The notes under the pieces are model-generated. The model did not search any database and was not told the origin of the DNA. It saw only the letters and a program-made list of their open reading frames with translations. Below are positions 34,990-44,755 of a stretch of DNA of 64,000 nucleotides, in pieces. How positions within the stretch are numbered: the first letter of the stretch is position 1; every line of letters begins with the position of its first letter. A program made the position numbers and the translations under genes. The DNA comes from Actinacidiphila yeochonensis CN732 (lineage in GTDB: Bacteria > Actinomycetota > Actinomycetes > Streptomycetales > Streptomycetaceae), in contig NZ_JQNR01000004.1 of assembly GCF_000745345.1 (NCBI RefSeq), positions 434,001 to 498,000 on the forward strand. The letters run 5' to 3'.

Positions 34990-35565
34990 ATGAGTACGGG
35001 CACAGGGCGTCCGCTGAGAGCCGACGCCCAGCGGAACCGGGACAAGATCCTGTCCACCGCGTCACGCGTCTTCGCGGAACAGGGACTCGACGCCCACCTT
35101 GAGCACATCGCCAAGGAGGCGGGCGTGGGCACGGCCACCCTCTACCGGAACTTCCCCACCCGGGAACTCCTCATCGAGGCCGCCTACCGCAACGAACTCG
35201 CCCGGCTGTGCGACGCGGCCCCGAGGCTGCTGGCGGACCTGCCGCCGCGCGAGGCCCTACGCGACTGGATGGGGCGCTTCATCGACTACGCCACCGCCAA
35301 GCTGGGCATGGCCGAGGCCCTTCGGGCGGTCGTCGAGTCCGGCGTCAACCCCTACGCGCACAGCCGCGAGCTGATGCTGGAAGCGCTCACCGCGCTCATG
35401 GCCGCCGGTGCCAGCGCCGGGACGATCCGCTCGGACATCAGCGCGACCGACATGTTCGCCGCGCTGACCGGAATCGCCCTCGCCTCCGGGAAGCCCGACC
35501 AGCGCGACCAGGCCGAACGCCTTCTCGACCTCACGCTGGACGGCCTGAGCGGCAACGCGAAGTGA
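34990..35565 (+). CDS. TetR-family repressor
   Basis: 191 residues. The N-terminal HTH is ILSTASRVFAEQGLDAHLEH followed by IAKEAGVGTATLYRNFPTRE, typical of TetR. The C-terminal ligand domain belongs to the group with a SBP-like TetR_C helix set and is complete. It probably represses itself and the divergent SDR gene through the two palindromes just upstream. The 3' end overlaps the open frame of the hydrolase on the other strand. Confidence 0.95.
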   Translation: MSTGTGRPLRADAQRNRDKILSTASRVFAEQGLDAHLEHIAKEAGVGTATLYRNFPTRELLIEAAYRNELARLCDAAPRLLADLPPREALRDWMGRFIDYATAKLGMAEALRAVVESGVNPYAHSRELMLEALTALMAAGASAGTIRSDISATDMFAALTGIALASGKPDQRDQAERLLDLTLDGLSGNAK

Positions 35566-36662
35566 GACCGGCCGCCGCGGCGGTGTCGCCCTGAACGACG
35601 TTGCCGTGCCGCGTTCGGCCGTTCGGCGCGCACGCCGCCGCGCGCGGGACGGCGCACCGCCTGCCGCGCCGAATCCGGCCTGACGGCTGCCCTGGTGACG
35701 AGCGCGACCGCCCCCCGGCCGGTGCTACCGCTACCGCCGCTGCCGGTACCGCCGCTACCGCGCCGCGCCGTCGTGCGAGTCGCCCCCGGCGCCGGCCCCG
35801 ACCGGGCCCCGTCGGCCCGCGACCCGGAACCCGCCGCCGACGGCGCCGCCGCTTCCCGCGCCTCCTTCAGCGCCTCGTCCAGGTGCCGGGCCAGGGCACC
35901 CGGGTCCTGGGCGTGCGCGAGGTGGCCCTGGCCGGGCATCAGGACGACGCGGGCGCGGGGCAGTGCCGCGGTGAACTCGGCGAACACCTCGCCGTAGGGT
36001 GCGAGGCCCTCGTTGACGGCGCCGAGCAGGAGGGTGACGGGCAGGTCGAGGGAGTCGAACGTCCGCAGGTCGACGAGGTGTTCGTCGAGCGCGGCCAGCT
36101 CCCGGGCCAGCGGCGCGGCAAGCGGCTTGAGGACCTCCCAGACGGGGCTCCGGCGCAGCTCCTCCACGTACTCCGCGGAGAACCCCGACACGTCCCGGTT
36201 CACGATCTCCACGGCGCGGTCGAGGTCGCCGGTCGCGTCCGCCTCGGCCAGGGCGGCGAGCGCGGCACGGCCGAAGGGGCGCACCACCGGCTCGTAGAGG
36301 GTGAGCGAGCGGACGGCCGCCGGACGCCGCGCCGCCACCTCCAGCGCGAGGAGGCCGCCGAAGCTCCAGCCGAACAGGTCCACGCCCTGGTCGGCGCCCT
36401 CGGCGGCGGCGACCTCGTCCAGAACGAGCTCCACGTCCTCGATCTCGGTGCGCAGCGAGTAGCCGGGGCCGAGCGGGCCGCTGGGCTCGCGCCCGCGCCG
36501 GTTCAGCACGTAGACCGCTCCGGCCGCGCCGAGCGCGTCCACGACCGGCTGCCATCCGGCGGCGTCGGCCATGACCCCCGGCACGATCAGCAGCGGCCTG
36601 CCCGAACCGTCCCGTCGTGTGAGGGTGAGCCTCACACCTCCGCGTTCCACCTGCCCGAGCAC
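35352..36662 (-). CDS. Alpha/beta hydrolase with an unlikely long C-terminal extension
   Basis: 436 residues in the open frame. Residues 1-265 are a normal alpha/beta hydrolase: LLIVPGVMADAAGWQPVVDA, nucleophile elbow in DLFGWSFGGLLALEVAA (Ser about 115), acid near LLLGAVNEG and His in MPGQGHLAHAQDP. After HLDEALKEAREAA the frame continues 165 residues with Arg/Ser/Gly-rich sequence and runs 214 bases into the 3' end of tetR on the other strand. The family normally ends soon after the His, so the real stop was probably lost to an indel, for instance in the CCGCTACCG repeat near 35725-35765. GTG 36662 has GGAGG ten bases upstream. Confidence 0.8.
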   Translation of the reverse strand: MLGQVERGGVRLTLTRRDGSGRPLLIVPGVMADAAGWQPVVDALGAAGAVYVLNRRGREPSGPLGPGYSLRTEIEDVELVLDEVAAAEGADQGVDLFGWSFGGLLALEVAARRPAAVRSLTLYEPVVRPFGRAALAALAEADATGDLDRAVEIVNRDVSGFSAEYVEELRRSPVWEVLKPLAAPLARELAALDEHLVDLRTFDSLDLPVTLLLGAVNEGLAPYGEVFAEFTAALPRARVVLMPGQGHLAHAQDPGALARHLDEALKEAREAAAPSAAGSGSRADGARSGPAPGATRTTARRGSGGTGSGGSGSTGRGAVALVTRAAVRPDSARQAVRRPARGGVRAERPNAARQRRSGRHRRGGRSHFALPLRPSSVRSRRRSAWSRWSGFPEARAIPVSAANMSVALMSERIVPALAPAAMSAVSASSISSRLCA

Positions 36663-37009
36663 GACTGCGGCACCTCCATGTCGACGGCGTCCAGCACGCC
36701 GATTGTCCTCTGCCCGCCGTCCGGCGGGTGTGACGTCTCCACCAACGCTACCGGGCAACGCAGTTGAGGTGATCGGACAGCAAGGCGGCTCCCCGTGAGC
36801 CGAGCAGACGATCCATCGGCTCGACAGGCCACCCGGCCCGCCACGCCCTTGACGGTCCCGGGAACGCTGACCACCATGTCCGTCAACAGAGCGTTGACGG
36901 ACGGGAGACGCGTCCCCCGACAGCCGGCCGCCGACAGCCGGACCGCGGGCGGCCGGACCGCCGGCGGCGCGCCGGGCGCGGGGCTCGCGAACGGGGGCAG
37001 GAGGCCGCG
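36663..37009 (+). promoter_or_regulatory. Upstream region of allantoinase with a perfect inverted repeat
   Basis: About 350 bases between the divergent hydrolase and allantoinase genes. At 36878-36902 the arms GTCCGTCAAC and GTTGACGGAC pair perfectly around AGAGC, 108 bases before the allantoinase start: a strong operator candidate. No other clear element is visible. Confidence 0.6.
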
Positions 37010-38380
37010 GTGGCGGAGGACCTGGTGCTGCGCTCGACACGGGTGGTGACCCCGGAGGGCGAGCGCCCGGCCGTCGTGGTCGTGGCGGACGGGACGATCG
37101 CGGCCGTACTGCCGTACGGGGCGCCGCCACCGGGCGCGCGGGTGACGGACCTCGGGACGGACGCGCTGCTGCCGGGCCTGGTCGACACCCACGTGCACGT
37201 CAACGACCCGGGCCGGGCCGAGTGGGAGGGCTTCGCCTCCGCCACCGCGGCCGCCGTGGCCGGCGGTGTGACCACCCTCGTCGACATGCCGCTCAACAGC
37301 CTCCCGCCCACCACCACCGCGGCCCACCTGGAGGTCAAGCGGGCCGCCGCCCGCGGCCGGGTGCACACCGACACCGGCTTCTGGGGCGGCGCGGTGCCCG
37401 GCAACACCGCCGAGCTCGAAGCCCTCTACGACGCGGGGGTGTTCGGGTTCAAGTGCTTCCTGCTGGACTCCGGTGTGCCCGAGTTCCCGCCCCTCGAACA
37501 CGGCCAGTTGGCGCGGGTGATGGCCGAACTCGCCCGCCTCGGCGGCCTGCTGATCGTGCACGCCGAGGACCCGGCCCTGATCGGCGCGGCGCCCGTCCCG
37601 CGCGGCCCGGCCTACGCGGACTTCCTCGCATCGCGGCCGCCCGCCGCCGAGGAGCGCGCCGTGGCCGGACTGCTGGAACTGGCGGCCGAGTTCGGAACCC
37701 GCGTGCACGTGCTGCACCTGTCCTCCGCCTCGGTGCTGCCGCTGCTCGCCGACGCCCGGCGCGCCGGTCTGCCCGTGACGGCGGAGACCTGCCCGCACTT
37801 CCTCACTCTGGCCGCCGAGCAGATCCCGGACGGCGCCACGGAGTTCAAGTGCTGCCCGCCGATACGCGAGGCCGCCAACCAGGACGCGCTGTGGCAGGCG
37901 CTGGCCGACGGGCTGGTCGACTGCGTGGTCTCCGACCACTCCCCGGCCACCGTGGAGTTGAAGCGCCCGCCCGGCGGGGACTTCGGAGCCGCCTGGGGCG
38001 GTATCTCCTCGCTCCAGCTCGGTCTGCCCGCGGTGTGGACGGAGGCGCGCCGCCGCGGCCACGGCCTGGCCGACGTGGCCCGGTGGATGGCCGAGGGTCC
38101 GGCGCGGCTGGCGGGGATGGACGGCAAGGGCGCCATCGCGCCCGGCCGGGACGCCGATCTCGCCGTGCTCGACCCGGACGCGGACTTCACCGTGGACCCG
38201 GCCCGACTGCACCACCGCAACCCGGTCACCGCCTACGCTGGCCGCACCCTGCGCGGGGTGGTCCGGGCGACGTACCTGCGCGGCCGGCTGGTCGCGCGGG
38301 ACGGGGCGCCGGTGGCGCGGGCCCCGGGGGAGGGCCCCGCCGGCAGGCTCATCCGACGGCCGGCCGGCGGGAGCGCGTGA
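37010..38380 (+). CDS. allB: Allantoinase
   Basis: 456 residues. Cyclic amidohydrolase fold with metal ligands in [14 protein letters not shown] (about 59-72), the metal-bridging lysine in [10 protein letters not shown] (about 148), then [13 protein letters not shown] and [13 protein letters not shown]. It opens the allantoin ring to allantoate. GTG 37010 has AGGAGG nine bases upstream. It is separated from the urate genes by about 12 kb and no allantoicase is in the window. It converges with the GH1 gene across the hairpin 38458-38492. Confidence 0.96.
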   Translation: MAEDLVLRSTRVVTPEGERPAVVVVADGTIAAVLPYGAPPPGARVTDLGTDALLPGLVDTHVHVNDPGRAEWEGFASATAAAVAGGVTTLVDMPLNSLPPTTTAAHLEVKRAAARGRVHTDTGFWGGAVPGNTAELEALYDAGVFGFKCFLLDSGVPEFPPLEHGQLARVMAELARLGGLLIVHAEDPALIGAAPVPRGPAYADFLASRPPAAEERAVAGLLELAAEFGTRVHVLHLSSASVLPLLADARRAGLPVTAETCPHFLTLAAEQIPDGATEFKCCPPIREAANQDALWQALADGLVDCVVSDHSPATVELKRPPGGDFGAAWGGISSLQLGLPAVWTEARRRGHGLADVARWMAEGPARLAGMDGKGAIAPGRDADLAVLDPDADFTVDPARLHHRNPVTAYAGRTLRGVVRATYLRGRLVARDGAPVARAPGEGPAGRLIRRPAGGSA

Positions 38381-38457
38381 AGCGCCGGCACGCTCGATCG
38401 GACGGCGCGGCGCGTGAACGCCGGCACCCTCGATCGGCCTCGGGCGCCGGCGTGTGA

Positions 38458-38492
38458 AGCGGCGTCACCCTCGAACCGAGGGTGACGCCGCT
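38458..38492. terminator. Bidirectional terminator hairpin
   Basis: A perfect 15-bp stem, AGCGGCGTCACCCTC with its complement, and a 5-base loop, between the convergent allantoinase and GH1 genes. Confidence 0.8.
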
Positions 38493-38527
38493 GCCCCGGC
38501 CACGGGGGCCGGGGGCGGATGCGCGGG

Positions 38528-39883
38528 TCAGGCCGCCCGGCGCACCCGGCGGCGGTGCGCGGCGATCAGGTCCGCGTAGCGCCGCCCGCTGGTCTTGACG
38601 GTCCGCTTCTGGGTGTCGTAGTCGACGTGGACCAGGCCGAAGCGCTTGTCGTAGCCGTACGCCCACTCGAAGTTGTCCATCAGCGACCAGCAGTAGTAGC
38701 CGCCCACCGGCACGCCGCGCTCGGCCGCGCGGGCGCAGGCGGCGAGGTGGTCCTCCAGGTACTGGGTGCGCTCCGGGTCGTGGACCTGGCCGTCGGGGCC
38801 GACCACGTCGCGGTACGACGAGCCGTTCTCGGTGATCAGGATGCGCGGCGCGGCGTACTCCTCGTGCAGCCGGACCAGCAGCTGCTCCAGTCCGTCGGCG
38901 TTGACCTCCCAGTCCATCGCCGTGCGCGGCAGGTCCGGCAGGTACGCCATCTTGGCGTAGGGCGCGGGGCCGGTCGGGTCGTCGACGATGGTCTGCGGGA
39001 AGTAGTAGTTGAGCCCGACCCAGTCCAGCGGGGCGGAGATCGACTCCAGGTCGCCGTCCTTGAGCGGCAGGTCGACGCCGTAGACCTCCACCATGTCCTG
39101 CGGGTAGCCGCGCCCGAAGACCGGGTCCAGCCACCAGCGGTTGGTGTGGCCGTCGGCGCGGCGGGCGGCGGCGACGTCCTCCTCGCGGTCGGTGGCCGGC
39201 ACGCAGGGGCTGAGGTTGTTGACGATGCCGATGCGCAGGTCGGAGTGGGCCGCGCGCAGCGCCTGGACGGCCAGCCCGTGGCCGACGTGCAGGTGGACGG
39301 AGGTGCGCACGGCCGCGGTCAGGTCCGTCCAGCCCGGCGCCATCCGGCCCTCCAGGTGGCCGATCCACGCCGAGCACAGCGGCTCGTTGAACGTCGCCCA
39401 GTCCTTGACCCGGTCGCCCAGCGCGCCCGCGACCACGGCCGCGTACTCGCCGTACCGCTCCGCCGTCTCCCGCTCGGGCCAGCCGCCCTTGTCCTGGAGG
39501 GCCTGCGGCAGGTCCCAGTGGTAGATGGTGGCGTTGGGGGTGATCCCCGCCTCCAGCAGCGAGTCCACCAGCCGGTCGTAGAAGGCCAGGCCGGCCGGGT
39601 TCACCGGGCCGGAGCCCTGCGGGAGGACGCGCGGCCAGGCGATGGAGAACCGGTAGCCGTCCAGGCCCAGGGACTTCATGAGTTCGAGGTCCTCGGGCCA
39701 CCGGTGGTAGTGGTCGCAGGCGGTGTCGCCGGTGTCGCCGTTGTCGACCATCCCGGGGGTGTGGGAGAAGGTGTCCCAGATGGACGGGGTCCGGCCGTCC
39801 TCGTCCACCGCGCCCTCGATCTGGTACGCGGAGGTGGCCGCACCCCAGACGAAGTCGGCCGGCAGAGCGCTCAGGTCGTTCAC
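38528..39883 (-). CDS. GH1 family beta-glucosidase
   Basis: 451 residues. The acid/base Glu is in [12 protein letters not shown] and the nucleophile Glu in [10 protein letters not shown]; the N-terminal [15 protein letters not shown] and C-terminal [20 protein letters not shown] complete the family picture. It should release glucose from beta-glucosides or cellobiose in the cytoplasm (no signal peptide). GTG 39883 is chosen for the GAAAGG before it; a GTG at 39916 would overlap the permease gene. It is the last gene of a binding-protein transporter operon. Confidence 0.94.
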   Translation of the reverse strand: MNDLSALPADFVWGAATSAYQIEGAVDEDGRTPSIWDTFSHTPGMVDNGDTGDTACDHYHRWPEDLELMKSLGLDGYRFSIAWPRVLPQGSGPVNPAGLAFYDRLVDSLLEAGITPNATIYHWDLPQALQDKGGWPERETAERYGEYAAVVAGALGDRVKDWATFNEPLCSAWIGHLEGRMAPGWTDLTAAVRTSVHLHVGHGLAVQALRAAHSDLRIGIVNNLSPCVPATDREEDVAAARRADGHTNRWWLDPVFGRGYPQDMVEVYGVDLPLKDGDLESISAPLDWVGLNYYFPQTIVDDPTGPAPYAKMAYLPDLPRTAMDWEVNADGLEQLLVRLHEEYAAPRILITENGSSYRDVVGPDGQVHDPERTQYLEDHLAACARAAERGVPVGGYYCWSLMDNFEWAYGYDKRFGLVHVDYDTQKRTVKTSGRRYADLIAAHRRRVRRAA

Positions 39884-39902
39884 AACTAACCTTTCGGTGA
39901 GG

Positions 39903-40772
39903 TCACTTGACGGCACCGGCGGTGAGGCCGGCGACGAGGTAACGCTGGAGGAGCAGGAACCCGGCGACGACCGGCACGCTCACCACGAGGGACGCGGCCA
40001 TGACCTGGTTCCAGTAGACGTCGTTCTGGGTGGCGTACTCGCGCAGGCCCACGGCCAGTGTGCGGGTGGACTGGTTGGTCATGACGGAGGCGAAGAGCAC
40101 TTCACCCCAGGCGGTCATGAAGGCGTAGACGCACACCGCGACGATGCCGGGGACGGCGGCCGGCACGACGACACGGAAGAGCGCCCCCATCGGCCCGCAC
40201 CCGTCGACCTTCGCCGCCTCGTCCAGGTCCCGCGGGATCGAGTCGAAGTAGCCGACCAGCATCCAGATCGAGAACGGCAGCGAGAAGGTCAGGTAGGTGA
40301 TGATCAGGCCGAGCCGGCTGCCGTTGAGCGTGATGCCCGTGGAGTTGCCGATGTTGACGAAGATCAGGTACAGCGGCAGCAGGAAGAGGATGCCCGGGAA
40401 CATCTGCGTCGACAGCACCGTCACCGTGAACAGCCGCCGTCCCGGGAAGCGGTACCGGCTGACGCCGTAGGAGGCGAAGATCGCCACCGCCACCGAGAAG
40501 AGGGTCGCGCTGACCGAGACGATCAGCGAGTTCACGAAGTAGTGCGCGAGCGGGATCGTCTTCCAGATGTCGACGTACGGGCGCAGCGTCAGGTGGTGGG
40601 GTATCCACTGGAAGGAGCCCTGCACGTCCTGGAGGTTCTTCATCGACGAGCTGAGCATCACGTAGACCGGCACCAGCACGAAGGCCAGCAGCAGGGTCAG
40701 CACCACCCGCCGGGTCCAGACGAAGGACCGCGGCTGCGCCATCGGAGACCGCTGCGAGGGGATCCTAGGCAT
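39903..40772 (-). CDS. Carbohydrate ABC permease, MalG type
   Basis: 289 residues, about six membrane segments. The EAA loop ([21 protein letters not shown], about 195-215) that docks on the ATPase is present. The start overlaps the stop of the partner permease by 8 bases. No ATPase gene lies in the operon, so a shared MsiK-type ATPase elsewhere is expected, as usual in Streptomyces. Confidence 0.93.
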   Translation of the reverse strand: MPRIPSQRSPMAQPRSFVWTRRVVLTLLLAFVLVPVYVMLSSSMKNLQDVQGSFQWIPHHLTLRPYVDIWKTIPLAHYFVNSLIVSVSATLFSVAVAIFASYGVSRYRFPGRRLFTVTVLSTQMFPGILFLLPLYLIFVNIGNSTGITLNGSRLGLIITYLTFSLPFSIWMLVGYFDSIPRDLDEAAKVDGCGPMGALFRVVVPAAVPGIVAVCVYAFMTAWGEVLFASVMTNQSTRTLAVGLREYATQNDVYWNQVMAASLVVSVPVVAGFLLLQRYLVAGLTAGAVK

Positions 40773-41769
40773 CGGCGTCGCCTCGCTTCCGGGACGTGAG
40801 GAGCAGGTAGACCGCCGTCACCAGGAGCAGGAAGAGCAGCAGCAGGACGGACATCGCCGAGCCGCTGCCGAAGTTCCAGGTGATGAACGACGACTGGTAG
40901 ATGTGGATCGAGATCAGGTCGGCCTGGTGCGGGGCGGCCTGGCCGAACATCACGTACGGCGTGTTGAAGTCGTTGAAGGTCCACAGGAACAGCACCAGGA
41001 CCAGCACCTGGTTGACCGGGCGCAGCGACGGGAGCGTGATCTTGCGGATCTGCTGCCAGACGCCGGCGCCGTCCATGGCGGCGGCCTCGTACAGCTCGCG
41101 CGGGATGTTCTGCAGGCCGGCCATCAGCGCCAGGAAGGCGAACGGCCAGGACTTCCACACCGAGACGATGACCAGCGCCCAGAAGCTGTTGCCGCCGATC
41201 AGCCAGAACGGCTTGTCGGAGGTGAGGTGGAGCTGGTCGTGCAGGACGTGGTTCACCAGGCCGGTTTCCTGCTGGAACATGAACGTCCAGGTGATCACGG
41301 CCGCGTAGACGGGCAGTGCGTACGGCACCAGGAAGATGGCGCGCAGCACGGCCCGGCCGCGGAACGTGTCCTGCATGAGGATCGCGGCGGCGGTGCCGAT
41401 CAGCCAGGAGAACGCCACGGACAGGACCGTGAACGCGATCGTCACCCAGAACGAGTGCAGCAGCGCCTGGCCGATGGGCTGATGGATCTTGACCGCGACT
41501 TTGTAGTTGTCGAATCCGGTCCAGGGGGCGCTCTTCCAGTTGCGGATGAAGAAGAGCGTCAGGCCCTTGAAGCTGATCACGATGCCGACGATCATCGGCA
41601 CGATGTGGATCAGGAGTTCAAGCGCGAGGGCGGGCAGCAGCAGCAGGTAGGGCAGGCTGAGCTGGCGCAGGCGGGCGGGGATACGCGGCCGGAGCCGGCC
41701 CCGGCCAGCGGGCTTGCCGCTGTCGGAACCGGCCTCGGGGGCGCTCCTGGGAGGGGCGGTGGCAGCCAT
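40765..41769 (-). CDS. Carbohydrate ABC permease, MalF type
   Basis: 334 residues. After a basic tail, six membrane segments and the EAA loop YEAAAMDGAGVWQQIRKITL. It is encoded 15 bases downstream of the binding-protein gene and forms the membrane pore together with the next permease. Confidence 0.93.
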   Translation of the reverse strand: MAATAPPRSAPEAGSDSGKPAGRGRLRPRIPARLRQLSLPYLLLLPALALELLIHIVPMIVGIVISFKGLTLFFIRNWKSAPWTGFDNYKVAVKIHQPIGQALLHSFWVTIAFTVLSVAFSWLIGTAAAILMQDTFRGRAVLRAIFLVPYALPVYAAVITWTFMFQQETGLVNHVLHDQLHLTSDKPFWLIGGNSFWALVIVSVWKSWPFAFLALMAGLQNIPRELYEAAAMDGAGVWQQIRKITLPSLRPVNQVLVLVLFLWTFNDFNTPYVMFGQAAPHQADLISIHIYQSSFITWNFGSGSAMSVLLLLFLLLVTAVYLLLTSRKRGDADA

Positions 41770-41784
41770 GGGGAGAACCGGGCC

Positions 41785-43110
41785 TCAGGACGCCGGCATC
41801 TGCGACTGGGCCTTCTCCAGCTCCGACTTGACCAGCGAGTCCGTTATGGACTTCCCGTTGGCGGCGTCGGCGAAGAGGTCCTTGATCGCGGTACCGACCG
41901 TCGTCTCGAACTGGGCCTCGTTGGTCACCTGCGGCAGCGGGGCCGCGGACTTCTGCAGCACGCCGCCGATGGTCTTCAGGTCGGGCGTCTGGAAGGCCGG
42001 GTCGCTCTGCGCCTCGGTCACCGGCGGGATGGAGCCGTACGCCTTGTTGAGGATCTTCTGCTCGGGCGTGCTGGTCATGAACTTCACGAACTGCAGCGCG
42101 GCGTCCTTGTGCTTGGTGTTCTGGAACACCGAGAGGTTGATGCCGGCCACCATGGAGGTGACGCCCGTGGCGCCGGTGGCGCCGGCGGTCAGCGTCGGGA
42201 CGGGGACGACGCCGTAGTCGCCGGACTTCATGCCGTGCGTGAGGATCGTGCTCGACGCGGTCTGCCACATCATCATCGCGGCCTTGCCGGTGGCGAAGTC
42301 CGTGATGGTCTGGTTCTGCGCGTACTCGGCGTTGCCCTTGTCGGCCACGCCGTCGGCGATGAAGTCGACGTACTGCTTCACCGCCGCCACGTCGCCGGCC
42401 GAGGTGAAGGTCGGCTTGCCGGAGGCGTCGAACCAGTCCGCGCCGTGCTGCTTGGCCAGCACGAACGCGCTGTGCACGTTCTCCTGGAGGTTGGAGCCCT
42501 CGACGGCGATGCCGTAGTGGCCGCCGGTGGTGAGCTTCTTGGCGTCGGCGTTCAACTCGTCCCAGGTGGTGGGGGGCTGGAGGCCGGCGTCGGCGAACAT
42601 CTTCTTGTTGTAGTAGAGGCCGTAGCCCATCGAGTACAGCGGCACCGCGGCCGGGTCCTTGCCCGCCGCGCCGGCCGCCGCGATGGACGCCGCGGAGAAG
42701 CGGTCCTTGCCGCCGATGGCCGAGAAGTTGGAGCTGTCCCACGGCAGCAGGGCGCCGGTCGCCTGGAGGGAGGCGGACCAGGTGTTGCCGATGTTGAGGA
42801 CGTCCGGCCCCTGGCCGGAAGTGGTCGCCGCCAGGATGCGGTTGAGCAGGTCCGCCCAGCCGATGACCTCCAGCTTGACGGTGATGCCGGTCTGCTGCTG
42901 GAACTTCTTCAGCTCCGGCGTCAGCACCTGCTTGTCGACGTCCAGGCTGGCGCCCTGGTTGCTCGCCCAGTAGGTGAGCGTGACGCCCTTGGTGCTGCCG
43001 CCGTTCTTGCTGCTGCCGTCGCTGTCGTCGGACCCGCCGCCGCAGGCGGTGGCGGCCAGGCCGAGCGCGGCCACGAGGGCGGTGGCCGCGAGGAGTCTGT
43101 TGGTGCGCAT
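41785..43110 (-). CDS. Extracellular sugar-binding lipoprotein
   Basis: 441 residues. The signal peptide ends in the lipobox LAATAC (Cys 23), so the protein is lipid-anchored outside the membrane, then a Gly/Ser linker. The body is a family 1 solute-binding protein (YWASNQGASLDVD, FVKFMTSTPEQKILNKAYGS). It should capture a di- or oligosaccharide for the two permeases; the GH1 gene suggests a beta-glucoside. A GAGAGGGA ribosome site precedes ATG 43110. Confidence 0.94.
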   Translation of the reverse strand: MRTNRLLAATALVAALGLAATACGGGSDDSDGSSKNGGSTKGVTLTYWASNQGASLDVDKQVLTPELKKFQQQTGITVKLEVIGWADLLNRILAATTSGQGPDVLNIGNTWSASLQATGALLPWDSSNFSAIGGKDRFSAASIAAAGAAGKDPAAVPLYSMGYGLYYNKKMFADAGLQPPTTWDELNADAKKLTTGGHYGIAVEGSNLQENVHSAFVLAKQHGADWFDASGKPTFTSAGDVAAVKQYVDFIADGVADKGNAEYAQNQTITDFATGKAAMMMWQTASSTILTHGMKSGDYGVVPVPTLTAGATGATGVTSMVAGINLSVFQNTKHKDAALQFVKFMTSTPEQKILNKAYGSIPPVTEAQSDPAFQTPDLKTIGGVLQKSAAPLPQVTNEAQFETTVGTAIKDLFADAANGKSITDSLVKSELEKAQSQMPAS

Positions 43111-43162
43111 AACGGTTCCCTCTCAGGGTGGGATCGTTCGGGAAGTGAACAGCGCATGTGCC

Positions 43163-43183
43163 TTAATTCAGGCCGTGATTTAA
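43163..43183. promoter_or_regulatory. Operator candidate between sugar operon and ROK gene
   Basis: TTAATTCA and TGATTTAA form a palindrome (one mismatch) around GGCCG in an A+T-rich island between the divergent genes. It fits the A/T-rich operators of ROK repressors. Confidence 0.55.
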
Positions 43184-43257
43184 CTTGTGAGAAAAGATGG
43201 CGTCAAGCCCCCGCGCAGCGATAGATTCCGGCGGAGCCAGCCAGGAGGGAGCAAGGG

Positions 43258-44553
43258 ATGGCGGAACGGGGCAGACGGACCGTGCGTGACCTGCGGCGCG
43301 GCAACCGTGCGTCGCTTCTGCGGCATCTGTACTTCGAAGGTCCCCTCAGCAGGCAAGAGTTGGGTCGTGACACCGGACTCAGCGCCGGCTCGATCAGCAA
43401 CGTGGTGGGTGAACTGCTCGCCGACGGCATGGTGGAGGAGGCCGGCGCGGTCGAGTCCGACGGCGGACGGCCGCGTACCCTGCTGCAGGTCGCCCCCGGC
43501 TACGGGTACGTTGTCGGCGTGGACGTCGGCGAAACCCGGGCGCGGGTCGAGCTGTTCGACCTGGCGCTGACCGAACGAGCCGCCGACGACCTGCCGTTGT
43601 CGGACGGCGGCCACGACGTCGACCACGTCGTGGGGCTGGTGCTCGACGGCATCCGCACGGTGGTGCGCGAGGCCGGCGTGGACGACCGCGAGGTGCTGGG
43701 CGTCGGCATCGGCGTGCCCGGTATCGTCGAGCAGGGCGACGCCGTGCCCGGAGAGGGCGTCGGCATCGTGGTGCACGGCCAGACCATCGGCTGGGACGCC
43801 GTGCCGCTCGGCCGGCTGCTGCGCGAGGGCACCGGCCTGCCGCTCTTCATCGACAACGGTGCCAAGACGCTCGGCCAGGCCGAGATGTGGTTCGGCGGCG
43901 GCCGCGGGGCCGACAGCGTGGTCATCGCGCTGATCGGCTCCGGCGTCGGCGCCTGCGTGGTCGCCGACGGCAAGCCCTACCACGGCGCCACCAGCAGCGC
44001 GGGTGAGTGGGGTCACACCACCCTGCGGGTCGGCGGACGCACCTGCCGGTGCGGCTCGCGCGGCTGCCTGGAGGCGTACGTGGGGGCCGAGGCGCTGCTC
44101 GGGCGGTGGCAGCCGGCGCCCGAGGGGGCCAGCGAGGAGGCCGGCCTGGCCGCGATGCTGGCCGCCGCCGACCATGACGAGCAGGCCGCCGCGCTGCTCA
44201 CCGAGGCCGCCGAGTACCTGGGCGCGGGCATCGCCGACCTGGTCAACCTCTTCAACCCCGAGCGGATCGTGATCGGCGGCTGGGCCGGCCTGCTCCTCGG
44301 CCCCCGGCTGCTGCCCGCCGTCCGCGAGGCCGCCGCCGCGTACGCCCTGCGCCACCCCAGCGCCCAGACCTCGATCGAGCTGGGGCGGCTGGGTGCCGAC
44401 GCCGTCACCGTCGGTGCCGCCACCCTGCCGCTGGCCCGCTTCCTGGACACCGGCGGCGAGCACGCGGCGGTGCCGCAGGTCCAGGCCCGGCCGGGCGTCC
44501 AGGAGGGCCCCGCCGCCCCCCGGTGGAACCGAACGGCCCGGGCGGTACGTTGA
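43258..44553 (+). CDS. ROK-family transcriptional repressor
   Basis: 431 residues. An N-terminal winged helix (GPLSRQELGRDTGLSAGSIS) is followed by a ROK sugar-kinase-like fold. The zinc signature CRCGSRGCLEAY (about 262-273) and the sugar-site sequence SSAGEWGHTTL are present. Proteins of this class repress sugar-uptake operons until the sugar binds. It is divergent from the ABC/GH1 operon and is its likely repressor. Confidence 0.93.
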   Translation: MAERGRRTVRDLRRGNRASLLRHLYFEGPLSRQELGRDTGLSAGSISNVVGELLADGMVEEAGAVESDGGRPRTLLQVAPGYGYVVGVDVGETRARVELFDLALTERAADDLPLSDGGHDVDHVVGLVLDGIRTVVREAGVDDREVLGVGIGVPGIVEQGDAVPGEGVGIVVHGQTIGWDAVPLGRLLREGTGLPLFIDNGAKTLGQAEMWFGGGRGADSVVIALIGSGVGACVVADGKPYHGATSSAGEWGHTTLRVGGRTCRCGSRGCLEAYVGAEALLGRWQPAPEGASEEAGLAAMLAAADHDEQAAALLTEAAEYLGAGIADLVNLFNPERIVIGGWAGLLLGPRLLPAVREAAAAYALRHPSAQTSIELGRLGADAVTVGAATLPLARFLDTGGEHAAVPQVQARPGVQEGPAAPRWNRTARAVR

Positions 44554-44755
44554 CCGTGCGGTGCCCACGGCACCACCCGGCCGCCGCGCGCGCCGCAAAC
44601 GCCCGCGAAACGCCCGGACCCGCCTGAACGTGGCCGAACGTGCCCGGATGCCCCGAAGGCGCCCGGACCGTCGGGAAGCGGCCCAGCCGGGCAAGGGCGC
44701 CGGCAGACCGGTACCAGCCAACCCCGTACGACCCCGCCCGTCCCAGGAGCCCTCG

